From: Bacteroidaceae bacterium | Lineage (GTDB): Bacteria > Bacteroidota > Bacteroidia > Bacteroidales > Bacteroidaceae | Assembly (NCBI GenBank): GCA_016292545.1 | Contig: JAEDIG010000007.1 | Location: 1-42,160, forward strand | Length of the DNA: 42,160 nt | Direction of reading: 5' to 3' | Shown: one piece after another, positions 32,511-42,000 of the stretch | How positions within the stretch are numbered: the stretch's first letter is position 1 | How the letters are laid out: each line of letters opens with the position of its first letter | The notes under the pieces: model-generated | The model's input: the letters and a program-made list of their open reading frames with translations, nothing else | The model's database searches: none | Told to the model about the DNA's origin: nothing | Made by a program: the position numbers and the translations under genes

Positions 32511-34586
32511 ATGTGGAAACCGATACTGATAATGCTGCTCTGCCTGTGGACAGGCGGCAGGCTGGAGGCACGCGAGCCCGTGAAGGTGGCGTGTGTGGGG
32601 AATAGTGTGACATACGGGTATGGAATCAAGGACCGGGAGGCCGACAGCTATCCCGCCCAGCTGCAACGCCTTCTGGGCGAAGGCTATGAGGTGCGCAACT
32701 TCGGACGCAGCGGAGCCACACTGCTCCGCCATGGCCATCGCCCCTACAACCAGATGGAGGAATGCCGACAGGCGCTGGCCTTTGCCGCCGACAAGGTGGT
32801 GATCCATCTGGGACTGAACGACACCGACCCGCGCAACTGGCCCAACTACCGCGATGAGTTTGTGGACGACTACCTGTCGTTGATAGCCGCCTTCAGGGAG
32901 GCCAATCCCTCGTGTGAGGTGTGGATTTGCCGCATGACACCCATCTTCCATCGCCATCCCCGCTTCAAGTCGGGCACCCGCGACTGGTTCTGGCAGATTC
33001 AGCAGAAGATAGAGGAGGTGGCGGCGTTGGCCCGGACAGGCCTGATCGACTTCCACCCGTTGCTCCACTGTCGTCCCGACCTGTTGCCCGATGCGCTACA
33101 CCCCAATCCCGAGGGTGCAGGTCTGCTGGCACAGGAGGTGTGCAGCCATCTGACAGGCAATTTCGGGGGGCTGCAACTGCCCGTCACCTATTCCGACAAC
33201 ATGGTGCTTCAGCGCGACAAACCACTGCGCATAGCGGGGCGTGCCAATGCCGGTGAGACCGTGACCGTGGCTGTGGCCGGGCAGAAGGTCAGGACGGTGA
33301 CGGCCGCCGACGGACGGTGGTCAGCCATGCTGAAACCCCTGAAAGCAGGCGGCCCCTACACACTGGAGGTGAAGGCTCCGTCGGGCAAGCACGTCTTCAG
33401 GAATGTGCTGGCCGGCGAGGTGTGGCTGTGCTCGGGCCAGTCGAACATGGCATTCCGCGTGAGCCAGTCGGTCCGGGAGGAAGTGGAGGTCTCCCTGCAG
33501 CACGCAGCCACGGGGCCGCAGATACGCCTGTTCAACATGCAGCCGCGCTGGTACACCAACGATGTGGAATGGCCCGCTTCCACCCTCGACTCGCTCAACC
33601 GCCTGCAATACTATGCCCCGGCCCGCTGGACCGAATGCAGCGAGCCTGCCGTGAGAGCCTTCTCGGCCGTGGCCTATGCCTTTGGCTGCATGCTGGCCGA
33701 CAGTCTGGGCGTGCCCGTAGGGCTGATCCAGAATGCAGTGGGAGGGGCACCCACTGAAGCCTGGATAGACCGCAAGACACTGGAGTTCGAGTTTCCCGAC
33801 ATCCTCTACGACTGGCGGCAGAACGACTTCGTGCAGCCATGGGTGCGGGAGCGCGGCACAAAGAACATCACCCTGTCCGACAACAAGGAGCAGCGCCATC
33901 CCTATCAGCCCTGCTATCTCTATGAGGCGGGCATCGAGCCGCTGGAGTGCTATCCGTTGCGTGGATTCATCTGGTATCAGGGCGAGTCGAACGCCCACAA
34001 TCTGGAGGCCCACGAACGGCTGTTCCGCCTGCTGGCCGACAGTTGGCGTGGCCACTGGCAGGAGCAGCTTCCGCTCTACTATGTGCAGCTCTCCAGCCTC
34101 AGCCGTCCCAGCTGGCCCTGGTTCCGCGACAGCCAGCGCCGCCTGCTGTCGGCCGTCCCCTGCACTGGAATGGCAGTGTGCACCGACCTTGGCGATTCGC
34201 TCGATGTCCACCCCCGGCACAAGCGTGAGGTGGGCCGGCGTCTGGCCCGCTGGGCCCTCCATTCCACCTACGGCCATGATTGTACACCCTCGGGGCCCCT
34301 GTTCAGGAGTGTCCGTCCCGAAGGCAATGCCCTCTATGTTTCCTTCGACTATGCCGATGGGCTCCGCAGTGCCGACGGAGCGCCTCTGCGCACCTTTGAG
34401 GTGGCCGAGGAGGAGGACCGCTATGTGCCTGCCCAGGCACAGGTGGAGGCAGGCTGCGTGAAGGTGTGGAGCGACCAACTGCAGCATCCCCGTTATGTGC
34501 GTTATGGCTGGCAACCGTTCACACGGGCCAATCTGGTGAATGCCGCTGGCCTTCCGGCCTCCACATTCCGGAGCGGAGAACGATGA
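32511..34586 (+). CDS. Secreted protein with two SGNH esterase domains
   Basis: A 691-residue exported protein (signal MWKPILIMLLCLWTGGRLEA). The first domain (about 22-215) is a GDSL/SGNH hydrolase: GNSVTYGYG with S32 in the nucleophile place, GLND at 101-104, and DALH with D194/H197 as the catalytic pair. The second domain (about 220-690) is sialate-O-acetylesterase-like (SASA, related to carbohydrate esterase family CE20): GEVWLCSGQSNMAF with S311, NAVGGAPTEAWI, FIWYQGESNAHN, and CTDLGDSLDVHPRHK as the Asp-His part. So it carries two independent sets of esterase residues. The likely job is removal of acetyl groups from polysaccharides such as xylan or mannan; the substrate is not readable. 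Nearby genes (GH16, GH106) fit a glycan role. Confidence 0.88.
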   Translation: MWKPILIMLLCLWTGGRLEAREPVKVACVGNSVTYGYGIKDREADSYPAQLQRLLGEGYEVRNFGRSGATLLRHGHRPYNQMEECRQALAFAADKVVIHLGLNDTDPRNWPNYRDEFVDDYLSLIAAFREANPSCEVWICRMTPIFHRHPRFKSGTRDWFWQIQQKIEEVAALARTGLIDFHPLLHCRPDLLPDALHPNPEGAGLLAQEVCSHLTGNFGGLQLPVTYSDNMVLQRDKPLRIAGRANAGETVTVAVAGQKVRTVTAADGRWSAMLKPLKAGGPYTLEVKAPSGKHVFRNVLAGEVWLCSGQSNMAFRVSQSVREEVEVSLQHAATGPQIRLFNMQPRWYTNDVEWPASTLDSLNRLQYYAPARWTECSEPAVRAFSAVAYAFGCMLADSLGVPVGLIQNAVGGAPTEAWIDRKTLEFEFPDILYDWRQNDFVQPWVRERGTKNITLSDNKEQRHPYQPCYLYEAGIEPLECYPLRGFIWYQGESNAHNLEAHERLFRLLADSWRGHWQEQLPLYYVQLSSLSRPSWPWFRDSQRRLLSAVPCTGMAVCTDLGDSLDVHPRHKREVGRRLARWALHSTYGHDCTPSGPLFRSVRPEGNALYVSFDYADGLRSADGAPLRTFEVAEEEDRYVPAQAQVEAGCVKVWSDQLQHPRYVRYGWQPFTRANLVNAAGLPASTFRSGER

Positions 34587-34657
34587 AACCGCATTTTTTT
34601 TCGGGGACTTCTCCGTTTGTGTGGACAACAAATTGTAGAATAGGAAAGCCTTGGAAT

Positions 34658-34698
34658 TTGCCTAAACAACAAAAAAGTATTGCCTAAACAACAAAAAA
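34658..34698 (+). repeat. 19-bp direct repeat upstream of the C-N hydrolase promoter
   Basis: TTGCCTAAACAACAAAAAA occurs at 34658-34676 and again at 34680-34698, an exact copy 22 bp apart (about two helix turns). It lies just upstream of the promoter at 34721-34751, so a regulator binding side by side on one face of DNA is plausible. The remainder of 34587-34820 holds no gene. Confidence 0.8.
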
Positions 34699-34720
34699 TG
34701 AGCTGACATCCGTTTTTCGC

Positions 34721-34751
34721 TTGTCCAATTCATCATTTTTCATTACATTTG
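34721..34751 (+). promoter_or_regulatory. Promoter of the lipoprotein pair 34821-38014
   Basis: TTG (34721-34723) and TACATTTG (34744-34751) are 20 bp apart, a good Bacteroidetes promoter. The leader to the ATG at 34821 would be about 60 nt and includes an AAGGAG at 34781-34786, too far from the start to act as its ribosome site. Confidence 0.65.
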
Positions 34752-34820
34752 CAGGGCAGTTGTGACCAAACACCCTGACTAAGGAGATTTTTTTAACCTA
34801 ATAAATAAAAACAAAGTGAT

Positions 34821-36059
34821 ATGAAGAAAAGAAGTACACGCTACAATGGCATGTTCAATGCCATGGTGAGATGCCAGCTGGTTGTGGCATCCCTTGTGAC
34901 AATGATGGCACTGAGTGCCTGCAGTGACGACGATGAGCGGCCGGAACCCACCCCCACCCAGAACGATGCCCTGATGATACTGGACAAGGACAAGTTGGCG
35001 ATGATCTATTCGCTCCGCGACCTGGAGGGCAGCAGGGGCCGCATCTATGAGATGACCTACGATGTGGACTACAAGCTCGACGAGGCGCTCAACTTCGGCA
35101 TCGACTGCACGGATCGCCTGAAGATGTTTGTGGCTCTCAATCTCATGGACACCATCATCTCTTCCAAGAAGGTGAAGCTCTCCTATGATGCCGGATGCAG
35201 CGCCTTTGCCTGCCCCGACAAAAAATCGGGCCACTACCTGATGGGCCGCAATTTCGACTTCAACCACATTGACCCCGACACCAAGGAGCGCGACATGATA
35301 CCCGTGATTGCCGTACACACGGCTCCGAAGGGAGGCAAGAAGTCGGTGTCCTTTGTCGACGGCAAGTTTGTGGACTACAAGAGCGGGTTCTACACCGATG
35401 GGAACTCCGATCTGTCCATGCTGATGGCGCTGCCCTACTTGTTGCTGGACGGCATCAACGAGGACGGATTTGCAGTGAGCGTGCTCAAGCTCGACGGCCT
35501 GCCCACCCTGCAGCAGAAACCAGGCAAGAAGAAGACTTTCACCACCGTAGCCATGCGTATGTTGCTCGACAGGGCCTCAACGGTGAAAGAGGCCGTGAAA
35601 ATGCTGGAAGACTATAACATGTGTATGGACAAGGACACGGCCAGCTATCATTTCTTCATGGCCGATGCCACGGGCGACTATGCCATTGTGGAATACACCA
35701 ACAACAATCTCTCGGACCATCCCTACCAGATGGAGACCCTCACCGGCCACGACACGCTGCGCTATGTCACCAATTTCTACGTGTCGCCCACCATGGCCGA
35801 CACCAAGCATGGCATCAAGCATTCCAGTCATGGCAAGCTCCGCTATGATATATTGAAGAGGGAACTGAGCGGCTACAATTACCAGCTCACTCCCACTCAG
35901 GCGATAGCGGTGCTGGACTCTGTGGCTCAGGGGCCCGAAGACACCCAGCTATCCACAGGCTTCACCCAGTGGTCGGAGGTGTACAACCTCAGCAAGCGGC
36001 GCGTGAGCATGACCATCCTCAGGGAATGGGGGAAAACATTCGAGTTCGGTATCAAGTAA
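34821..36059 (+). CDS. Ntn-type linear amide C-N hydrolase lipoprotein (choloylglycine/penicillin acylase-like)
   Basis: A 412-residue lipoprotein; MVRCQLVVASLVTMMALSAC has a lipobox with C34, then an acidic linker. The enzyme domain has the layout of N-terminal-nucleophile C-N hydrolases: AGCSAFAC (125-131), with C126 the best nucleophile candidate, and the strand MGRNFDFNH (141-149) typical of choloylglycine hydrolase and acyl-transferase C45 relatives. A fully processed Ntn enzyme would have to lose the preceding 125 residues, including the lipid anchor; whether it does is unclear. Possible substrates include bile-salt amides, N-acyl amides or lactams. It is followed after 50 bp by the leukocidin-like gene, with no promoter between, so they form an operon. 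Confidence 0.75.
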   Translation: MKKRSTRYNGMFNAMVRCQLVVASLVTMMALSACSDDDERPEPTPTQNDALMILDKDKLAMIYSLRDLEGSRGRIYEMTYDVDYKLDEALNFGIDCTDRLKMFVALNLMDTIISSKKVKLSYDAGCSAFACPDKKSGHYLMGRNFDFNHIDPDTKERDMIPVIAVHTAPKGGKKSVSFVDGKFVDYKSGFYTDGNSDLSMLMALPYLLLDGINEDGFAVSVLKLDGLPTLQQKPGKKKTFTTVAMRMLLDRASTVKEAVKMLEDYNMCMDKDTASYHFFMADATGDYAIVEYTNNNLSDHPYQMETLTGHDTLRYVTNFYVSPTMADTKHGIKHSSHGKLRYDILKRELSGYNYQLTPTQAIAVLDSVAQGPEDTQLSTGFTQWSEVYNLSKRRVSMTILREWGKTFEFGIK

Positions 36060-36109
36060 CTCGTTGAGAGTACAATTTTCTAAAAATAATAATTACGAAA
36101 CGGAGAACA

Positions 36110-38014
36110 ATGAAGAAGACCTATAAAGTGCTTTTGGCCTTAATCTGTTGTATCGGGTTGCCAGTAGTTTTCACGTCTTGCGACGATGATGACAAAGACA
36201 ATATAGAACAAATAGACAACAACACGGAACAGCCGACAGAAGATGCAATGGAGGTGATGGCCAACGTTCGAACGTATGTATTTAATGCTCAATATACCGG
36301 CACTGGTGCTGCACTGGTAAGACGCTTGTCCAACACATCGGGCTCGCTTGATGAAACGGTCCAGGCTGCTGTCATCCATGACGACTGTGTGGCTTCGCTG
36401 GACAGCAAGGACTACGAGGGTCTAATCGCCTTAATTGCTCGTGGCGGCTGCCTCGTATACACTTCTGCCACCAGGAATAATATAGACAAGTTCATCCGCA
36501 GTCTACAGCGTACAGGAAAGGAAATGGGCAGTAGCTTTGATTTTACGGAAGACGGAACTGTAGCGTATGACTATATCATGTTCATGAGCGAGGATTCTAC
36601 AGGCCTTATGGTGCCCCCTTCCTTGCAACTGCACGACACCAATGGTGTATTGTGCGATGCTTATGCCTTCAAGGGCTATGATCGGTATGTAGTGACTGAC
36701 ACGGATGAGCCTCTGGACATCGCCACCGTCACCACCGAGGTGCAGGAGAACGGAGAGGAGGTTGTCACCAACGAAGAAGTACTCTTCCCACCAAATGAAG
36801 AACCGTCCGACTATATTTGCGGCCTTCATGCAGACGGTCTTGCCGAATGGATAGATGCAGAGAAGGACAAGGTTGCCGAACGAGAACGAGGCATTGCGCT
36901 TTTGAGCCGTTCGGCTACCAAGGGTGATGATTTTATGGACTTGGAAAAGGTGTGCAATGCCTACATTGAGCGGTTCTCCTTTGTCGCTCAGGGTGCATAC
37001 AAAAAAGCTCCTGTCACGGTCTTGTATGAAGTGTGGCCAGTCAATAACACCAAAGGAACGGATTTCTACCTCGTACACCAGAACATTGCCATCCAGAATA
37101 GTAAATTCAAGTGTGGACCTACTGAATCCAACGCATGGGATAAAGGTAAAATAGTAGAATACTACGGAGACAAATACAAGAGTGCTTATCATGTATATAT
37201 GGCCAGCGTAAAGAATGAAATAATATTCAGGGGAGGCACAGCCAATTTGGATCATGTTTCGCCGCAAAATGCCATTGGTAGCAGTTCCTTCTCCAAAACC
37301 TCAGGATGGTCGCTATCCACGTCCTTCATCAACCCTAATCTGAGCGGTTCCGTGTCTATGAGCAAGACTTATGTCTACAATGTGTCAGATCTTAAATTGA
37401 GCCTTGATGAGAGTAATAAAGACGGAGCCATCCAATGGGTATACGAGGAGACATCCAAACCAAGTTATAACAAAACTAAAGGTAATCATGGCCAGTGCAA
37501 GGACATCCAGAAGAAGGATGCAAGATTTGATTATTGTTGGATTTGGAGTGTAGACAATGCCAATGCACAGTATACATTCGAAGGAAAGACAACGGTAGAG
37601 ACAGAGGGCCTTTGGAATTATAATTATTCCTCTATATATGGCTACAAGCGGTTCACTACCACAGCCACCCAGAACGTATCCCTCCCCCAGCCGCCCCGCT
37701 ATGCACAGGAGTGGGTCATGCTGATGTATCCGTCCGACAAGTACGCGTTTGACCATTTCAAGGAACGTCTGTCAAAATATTGGAAGAGCGAAATGGAACT
37801 CTATACCATAATTGCTGAAGACACTACCGAGGTTAATAAATGGGCAGATAAGGTTGCCAGTGTCGTAAGGTCAAACCCGGAAATAGCGAGAGATGCCTTT
37901 AAAGGAGCGGCTGCAACTGACACTATCACATTCTCTCTGATTTGGAAACCGGAGGATGAGGAGGAAGGATGGAAATATCGTACTGTACGCTCCTTAGAGT
38001 TTCTACCCCAATAA
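36110..38014 (+). CDS. Lipoprotein resembling leukocidin/hemolysin-type pore-forming toxins
   Basis: A 634-residue lipoprotein (FTSC lipobox, C24, then an acidic DDDDKD linker). The N-terminal half (about 45-290) is an unknown domain. The C-terminal part looks like the leukocidin fold: from G390 a serine/glycine-rich amphipathic stretch (GSSSFSKTSGWSLSTSF, then LSGSVSMSKTYVYNVSD) in the position of the membrane-inserting stem and its flanking strands, followed by W-rich strands (AIQWVYEETSKP, FDYCWIWSVDNANAQY) like the rim and cap. The similarity is by pattern and not by a single diagnostic motif. If real, this is a surface-anchored pore former, perhaps acting on other bacteria or host cells. 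It is cotranscribed with the C-N hydrolase. An alternative is an unrelated beta-sandwich surface protein. Confidence 0.6.
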   Translation: MKKTYKVLLALICCIGLPVVFTSCDDDDKDNIEQIDNNTEQPTEDAMEVMANVRTYVFNAQYTGTGAALVRRLSNTSGSLDETVQAAVIHDDCVASLDSKDYEGLIALIARGGCLVYTSATRNNIDKFIRSLQRTGKEMGSSFDFTEDGTVAYDYIMFMSEDSTGLMVPPSLQLHDTNGVLCDAYAFKGYDRYVVTDTDEPLDIATVTTEVQENGEEVVTNEEVLFPPNEEPSDYICGLHADGLAEWIDAEKDKVAERERGIALLSRSATKGDDFMDLEKVCNAYIERFSFVAQGAYKKAPVTVLYEVWPVNNTKGTDFYLVHQNIAIQNSKFKCGPTESNAWDKGKIVEYYGDKYKSAYHVYMASVKNEIIFRGGTANLDHVSPQNAIGSSSFSKTSGWSLSTSFINPNLSGSVSMSKTYVYNVSDLKLSLDESNKDGAIQWVYEETSKPSYNKTKGNHGQCKDIQKKDARFDYCWIWSVDNANAQYTFEGKTTVETEGLWNYNYSSIYGYKRFTTTATQNVSLPQPPRYAQEWVMLMYPSDKYAFDHFKERLSKYWKSEMELYTIIAEDTTEVNKWADKVASVVRSNPEIARDAFKGAAATDTITFSLIWKPEDEEEGWKYRTVRSLEFLPQ

Positions 38015-38026
38015 TAAACCCTGAAG

Positions 38027-38061
38027 TCCCTTCATCTTCTCTTTTTCAGAGGATGGAGGGA
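38027..38061 (+). terminator. Probable terminator of the lipoprotein pair
   Basis: TCCCTTCATC (38027-38036) pairs with GATGGAGGGA (38052-38061) with one G-T wobble. A pyrimidine-rich tract (TTCTTCTCC) follows, 13 bp past the stop at 38014. The T run is imperfect, so efficiency is uncertain. Confidence 0.6.
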
Positions 38062-38134
38062 TTCTTCTCCTCCATATAAACTCTTCTTCCTCTCCCCTGT
38101 TTAGGAGGAGGCGGGGAAATCACTCCAAAAATCC

Positions 38135-38165
38135 TTGGCTCTTTCATCAAAATTCCCTAATTTTG
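38135..38165 (+). promoter_or_regulatory. Promoter of the GH16 gene
   Basis: TTG (38135-38137) and TAATTTTG (38158-38165) are 20 bp apart. The -7 box overlaps the TTG at 38163, which excludes that start and leaves the ATG at 38193. Confidence 0.65.
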
Positions 38166-38192
38166 CAGCAGAAAACCAATAGACAAACCACC

Positions 38193-38999
38193 ATGGATAG
38201 AACAAGAAAATGGAAACTACTTGACTGGGCACTGCCCATCCTGCTATGCCTCCTGGACTCATGTGCCTCGCATCCAAAGGGATGGAAACTGGTGTGGGAA
38301 GAAGATTTCAACGGGCGTACGCTGGACACCACGGTGTGGAGCCGCATTCCCCGCGGTGCAGCCCAATGGCAGGACACCCAATCGACCGACGACCCGCGTC
38401 TGGTGGTCCTGCGCGATGGAATGCTGGTGCTCCGGGGCATCCAGAACGATGACCTGAAGGCCGACACGTCGGCCTACCTGACCGGCGGTGTGTGGACAAA
38501 AGACAAGCATGCCTTTGAGATGGGGAGGGTGGAGATAAAAGCCCGCCTGCAGGGAGCCAGAGGTGCCTGGCCGGCCATTTGGATGATGGCTTTCGACACA
38601 CGCAACAAACCCTGGCCCGACGGTGGGGAGATAGACATAATGGAGCGGCTGAACCACGACACCATTGCCTATCAGACGGTGCACTCACATTACACCTATA
38701 CACTGAAACAGGGCTCCAACCCGCCACAAAGCAGCAAGGGCCCCATCCGCCCGGATGACTTCAACGTGTATGGAGCCACCATCTATCCCGACAGCGTTGT
38801 CCTCTCCATCAACGGACAGCCCACACTCTGCTATCCTCGCATCCACACAGACAAACGCGGCCAGTTCCCCTTCTACACGCCCCAGTTCTTACTCATCGAC
38901 ATGCAGTTGGGTGGCGACTGGGTGGGGAAGGTGTACCCCGAAGACCTGCCTGTGGAGATGGAGGTAGACTGGGTGAGGCACTATAAACCAAAGAAATGA
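38193..38999 (+). CDS. GH16 glycosidase lipoprotein (laminarinase-like)
   Basis: A 268-residue lipoprotein (ALPILLCLLDSC, lipobox cysteine at 24) with a single GH16 jelly-roll domain. The catalytic signature is GGEIDIMERL, with nucleophile E146, D148 and acid/base E151, the ExDxxE form. Other hallmarks are WKLVWEEDFNG at the start, ARGAWPAIWMM (122-132), HSHYTYT, and MQLGGDWVGK near the end. GH16 enzymes of this type usually cut beta-1,3- or beta-1,3/1,4-glucan; agarase or porphyranase insertions are not evident. It is convergent with the GH106 gene, the two stops being 21 bp apart. Confidence 0.93.
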   Translation: MDRTRKWKLLDWALPILLCLLDSCASHPKGWKLVWEEDFNGRTLDTTVWSRIPRGAAQWQDTQSTDDPRLVVLRDGMLVLRGIQNDDLKADTSAYLTGGVWTKDKHAFEMGRVEIKARLQGARGAWPAIWMMAFDTRNKPWPDGGEIDIMERLNHDTIAYQTVHSHYTYTLKQGSNPPQSSKGPIRPDDFNVYGATIYPDSVVLSINGQPTLCYPRIHTDKRGQFPFYTPQFLLIDMQLGGDWVGKVYPEDLPVEMEVDWVRHYKPKK

Positions 39000-39020
39000 C
39001 TTTCCGGGGATGCCACACCT

Positions 39021-42000
39021 TTATGGGCACATCTGATAGTCGTAGCCGAGCACACGCACAGGCCCCAGCAGACCTGAGGACTGCAGTTCGGACTTTTCGT
39101 TGAGATAGGTGGCTGTCTGGAATGTGAAGCGCTCGCTTTCGGGCATTGTCTTTTCGCCGATCAGGCGGTTGCGCCAGCAGTTGACCACTTCCACCTCCAG
39201 CTCGTTGGTGCCCTTGCGCAGCAGGTGGCTGGCATTGAGCTGGTAGGGGTATGTCCACACGCCGCCCAGTTCCTCACCGTTGAGGCGGACGCGCGCCATC
39301 ACCATCACCTTCCCCAGGTCGATGTAGAGGGGTGTGGAGGGCAGTTTCTTCAGCTTGAAGGTGGTCTTGTAGGTGGCCGTTCCGGAGAAATAGCGGATGT
39401 GGGGATCCTCGTTTGCAGTCCAGTCGGAAAGGCTGTCCAGCCGCACCACACCTTCGGGTCCGCCACGATGCTCCTGGAAGGTCACGTCCCAGGGACCTTC
39501 CACACTGGCCACCACCACAGGCTGCGGGAAATTGTCGCCACCCGTGTTTTCTGCCACAGGCTTGCGGAACACCACGAAACTGCTCTCAAAGGGAGCCAGT
39601 GTGACGGGAAGCGTCGTTGTGGCAGCCAGCTGGGTGTGGCATGGCAGCAGGCGCAGTTCGGCAGTGAGGGGGTTCCACAGCTCAGGCTGACGCCCTGTCA
39701 CACGGAACGACGCATCGAACGAGATGGTGCGGTCGCCCTGGTTGGAAATGAAATAATAGTCGCCGTCCTCAAAGGTCTGATGGATGAACAGCACGGGAAG
39801 CGTGGGGTCGGACAGGCGGAAATCGGCCTGGATGCCCAGGTCGGCCATCACCTGCTCGATGCTGCCCTGGCGGTAGATGCGCCCCTTTCCGTAATACACC
39901 AGGTTGAGGTGGGGATACAGGCGTGTCTGCCACATCTCCTCGGCCATCTGGTGCACATGCACATCGGCCTGGGGATAGTCCTGCAGACTGGGCGAACGCT
40001 GCGGAGCCGGACCCATCATCACCAGTCCGTCGGCCACCAGCTGCTGCAGCTTGGCCAGCAGGGCGGGCCGCATGGTCTCGATCTGCGGCAACACCAGCAG
40101 GCTGTATTCCATTCCGCTTTGCAGGCGGAGCTTGCCGCCCTCCACGGTGGCGTTCATCAGCACCTCGGCATTCACATAGTCGTAGGAGTAGCCCTGCGGT
40201 ATCTCAGGATTCCTCACACCCGTCATCTTGGGTGCATCCTCGCCCAGGAAGTAGGCCACATCGGCCACATAGCGCCCCTGCTGCAGCATGTAGTTGCACC
40301 GCTTCAGGTAGCGGGCGAACACATCCATCTGGGAGAACCATGTGTTGCTGCGGTTGAATTCGTTGCCGAAGTTGGCATTGAAGCCGGGCACACGGTCGTC
40401 GGGCTGCTGGATGTAGAGATGGAGCAGTGTGGCATTGATGCCCTCGGTGAAGAAGCGGTCGCCGCGCTGCTTCATCTGGCCGGGATACTGGGTGAAGTCG
40501 GGGCCTCCGCAGGTGAACGACTCTGCCCACACCTTCTGCTTGCCGTAGATGTGGCCGCAGCTGGATGCAGAGCGGTTCTCAATGTCGCCAAGGCTGCCGA
40601 AGCTCCAGAACTCGCCGGCTATTTCGTCCGACTGGGAGCCATACTGGAGAAACTCTCCGGGGAATCCCCAATGGCCGTAGTTCTCGAGCCATGTGGTGAG
40701 GCCGTGCTCATTGCTCACCTCGCGCAGGCCGCCCACATAATTGTAGGACACCTCGTCGGCCACAAGCCTGCGCACATCCCAGAGGAAACGGTCGGTAATG
40801 TCCTGCGAGCCCACCACCACACCGCTGAAGGCCGGCAGATAGGGCACAGGGTCATAGCCATAGGCACTGCGGAAATCCTCCACCATGTTGTCGGTCCAGT
40901 TCTGGCCGCCCGTTTCATAGCTGTCCTCCACCACCAGGCGGAAGGTGGGGCGGTCCTTGGCCGGTATCTTCTTGAGGATGAGCCCTATGTAGTTGTCGAA
41001 ATGGGCCCGGATGTGCTCCTTGCTCATCTTGTCGGTTTCCAGTCCGCGTCCCTCTTCGGGTGCAGGGCCGTCTTCCGACCCCGTAGGGAGCATGCCTGTG
41101 CGCATCACCACCCACCGGCCCTCGGGCACCTGCCACTCCACCGTGCCGTCGGGCTTCATGCAGCTGCTGATGTCCTTCACCTCGGCCGCCTGCAGCACAC
41201 CGTCGCAGGCATAGGCCGGCTGTTTGCGCCACATATAGGCATCCCACATGGGGTGGGGCGAGGGCCACATCTTGGCAAAGGTCTTTTCGGCATAGCGCTC
41301 CACACGCGGCTGGGCAGAAAGCTCCACACGGCTCAGCAGGCCGGGCCTGCGGAGGTCGAGCCTGAACTCCTTGCCCCTGGTTTCGGGAACCGACACCACC
41401 ACGGGTGCCAGCGGTACAAAGCCCACATTGATGGCCGTGTTCGTGCGGTCGGCCACGATGCGGTCCACCACACGCCATCCGTCTCCCTCCTTCACCCTGA
41501 GCTCGCCCTCGATGAGCCCTGCCTGCGAAGGATAGAGGGTGAGGCTGCGTGCCGTGGTTTCCACGGGCGCGGTGAGGCGTATCTGTGTGGCCGTCGCCAC
41601 GGGATCCTGTGCCGTGAATTGCTGTGCCTCCTCATGCAGGGGGTAGACCAGCAGGCGCACGTCTTGCCCGTTTTCTCCCAGCGAGGGCAGTTTTTGGGTG
41701 AGCAGGCGCGGGCCTTCCACCGTGTCGGTCACGGCGGCCAGATAGCGCATGGCCTGGCTGGGCTTCACCCAGGGCCCTCCGCTCTGGCTCCATCCGGGGC
41801 AGTTGAAGAGGCCCACCTCTATGTCCAGTTCGCCTGCCGTGCGGAACATCGTGTGCAGGATGTCCCACCATTCATCGGTGAACATGCGCACGGGACCCTG
41901 CGGCACACCCTGGTCGCTGCCTATCATGCCTATCTGCACGCGGTTGATGCCGGCTTTCTTCATTGCCTGAAGGTCTTTCACAACACCCTCGGCCGACATG

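Noticed and set aside
33321..34631. A 436-codon minus-strand frame opposite the double-SGNH gene
   Set aside because: Both esterase domains read clearly on the plus strand; the reverse frame has no recognisable domain.
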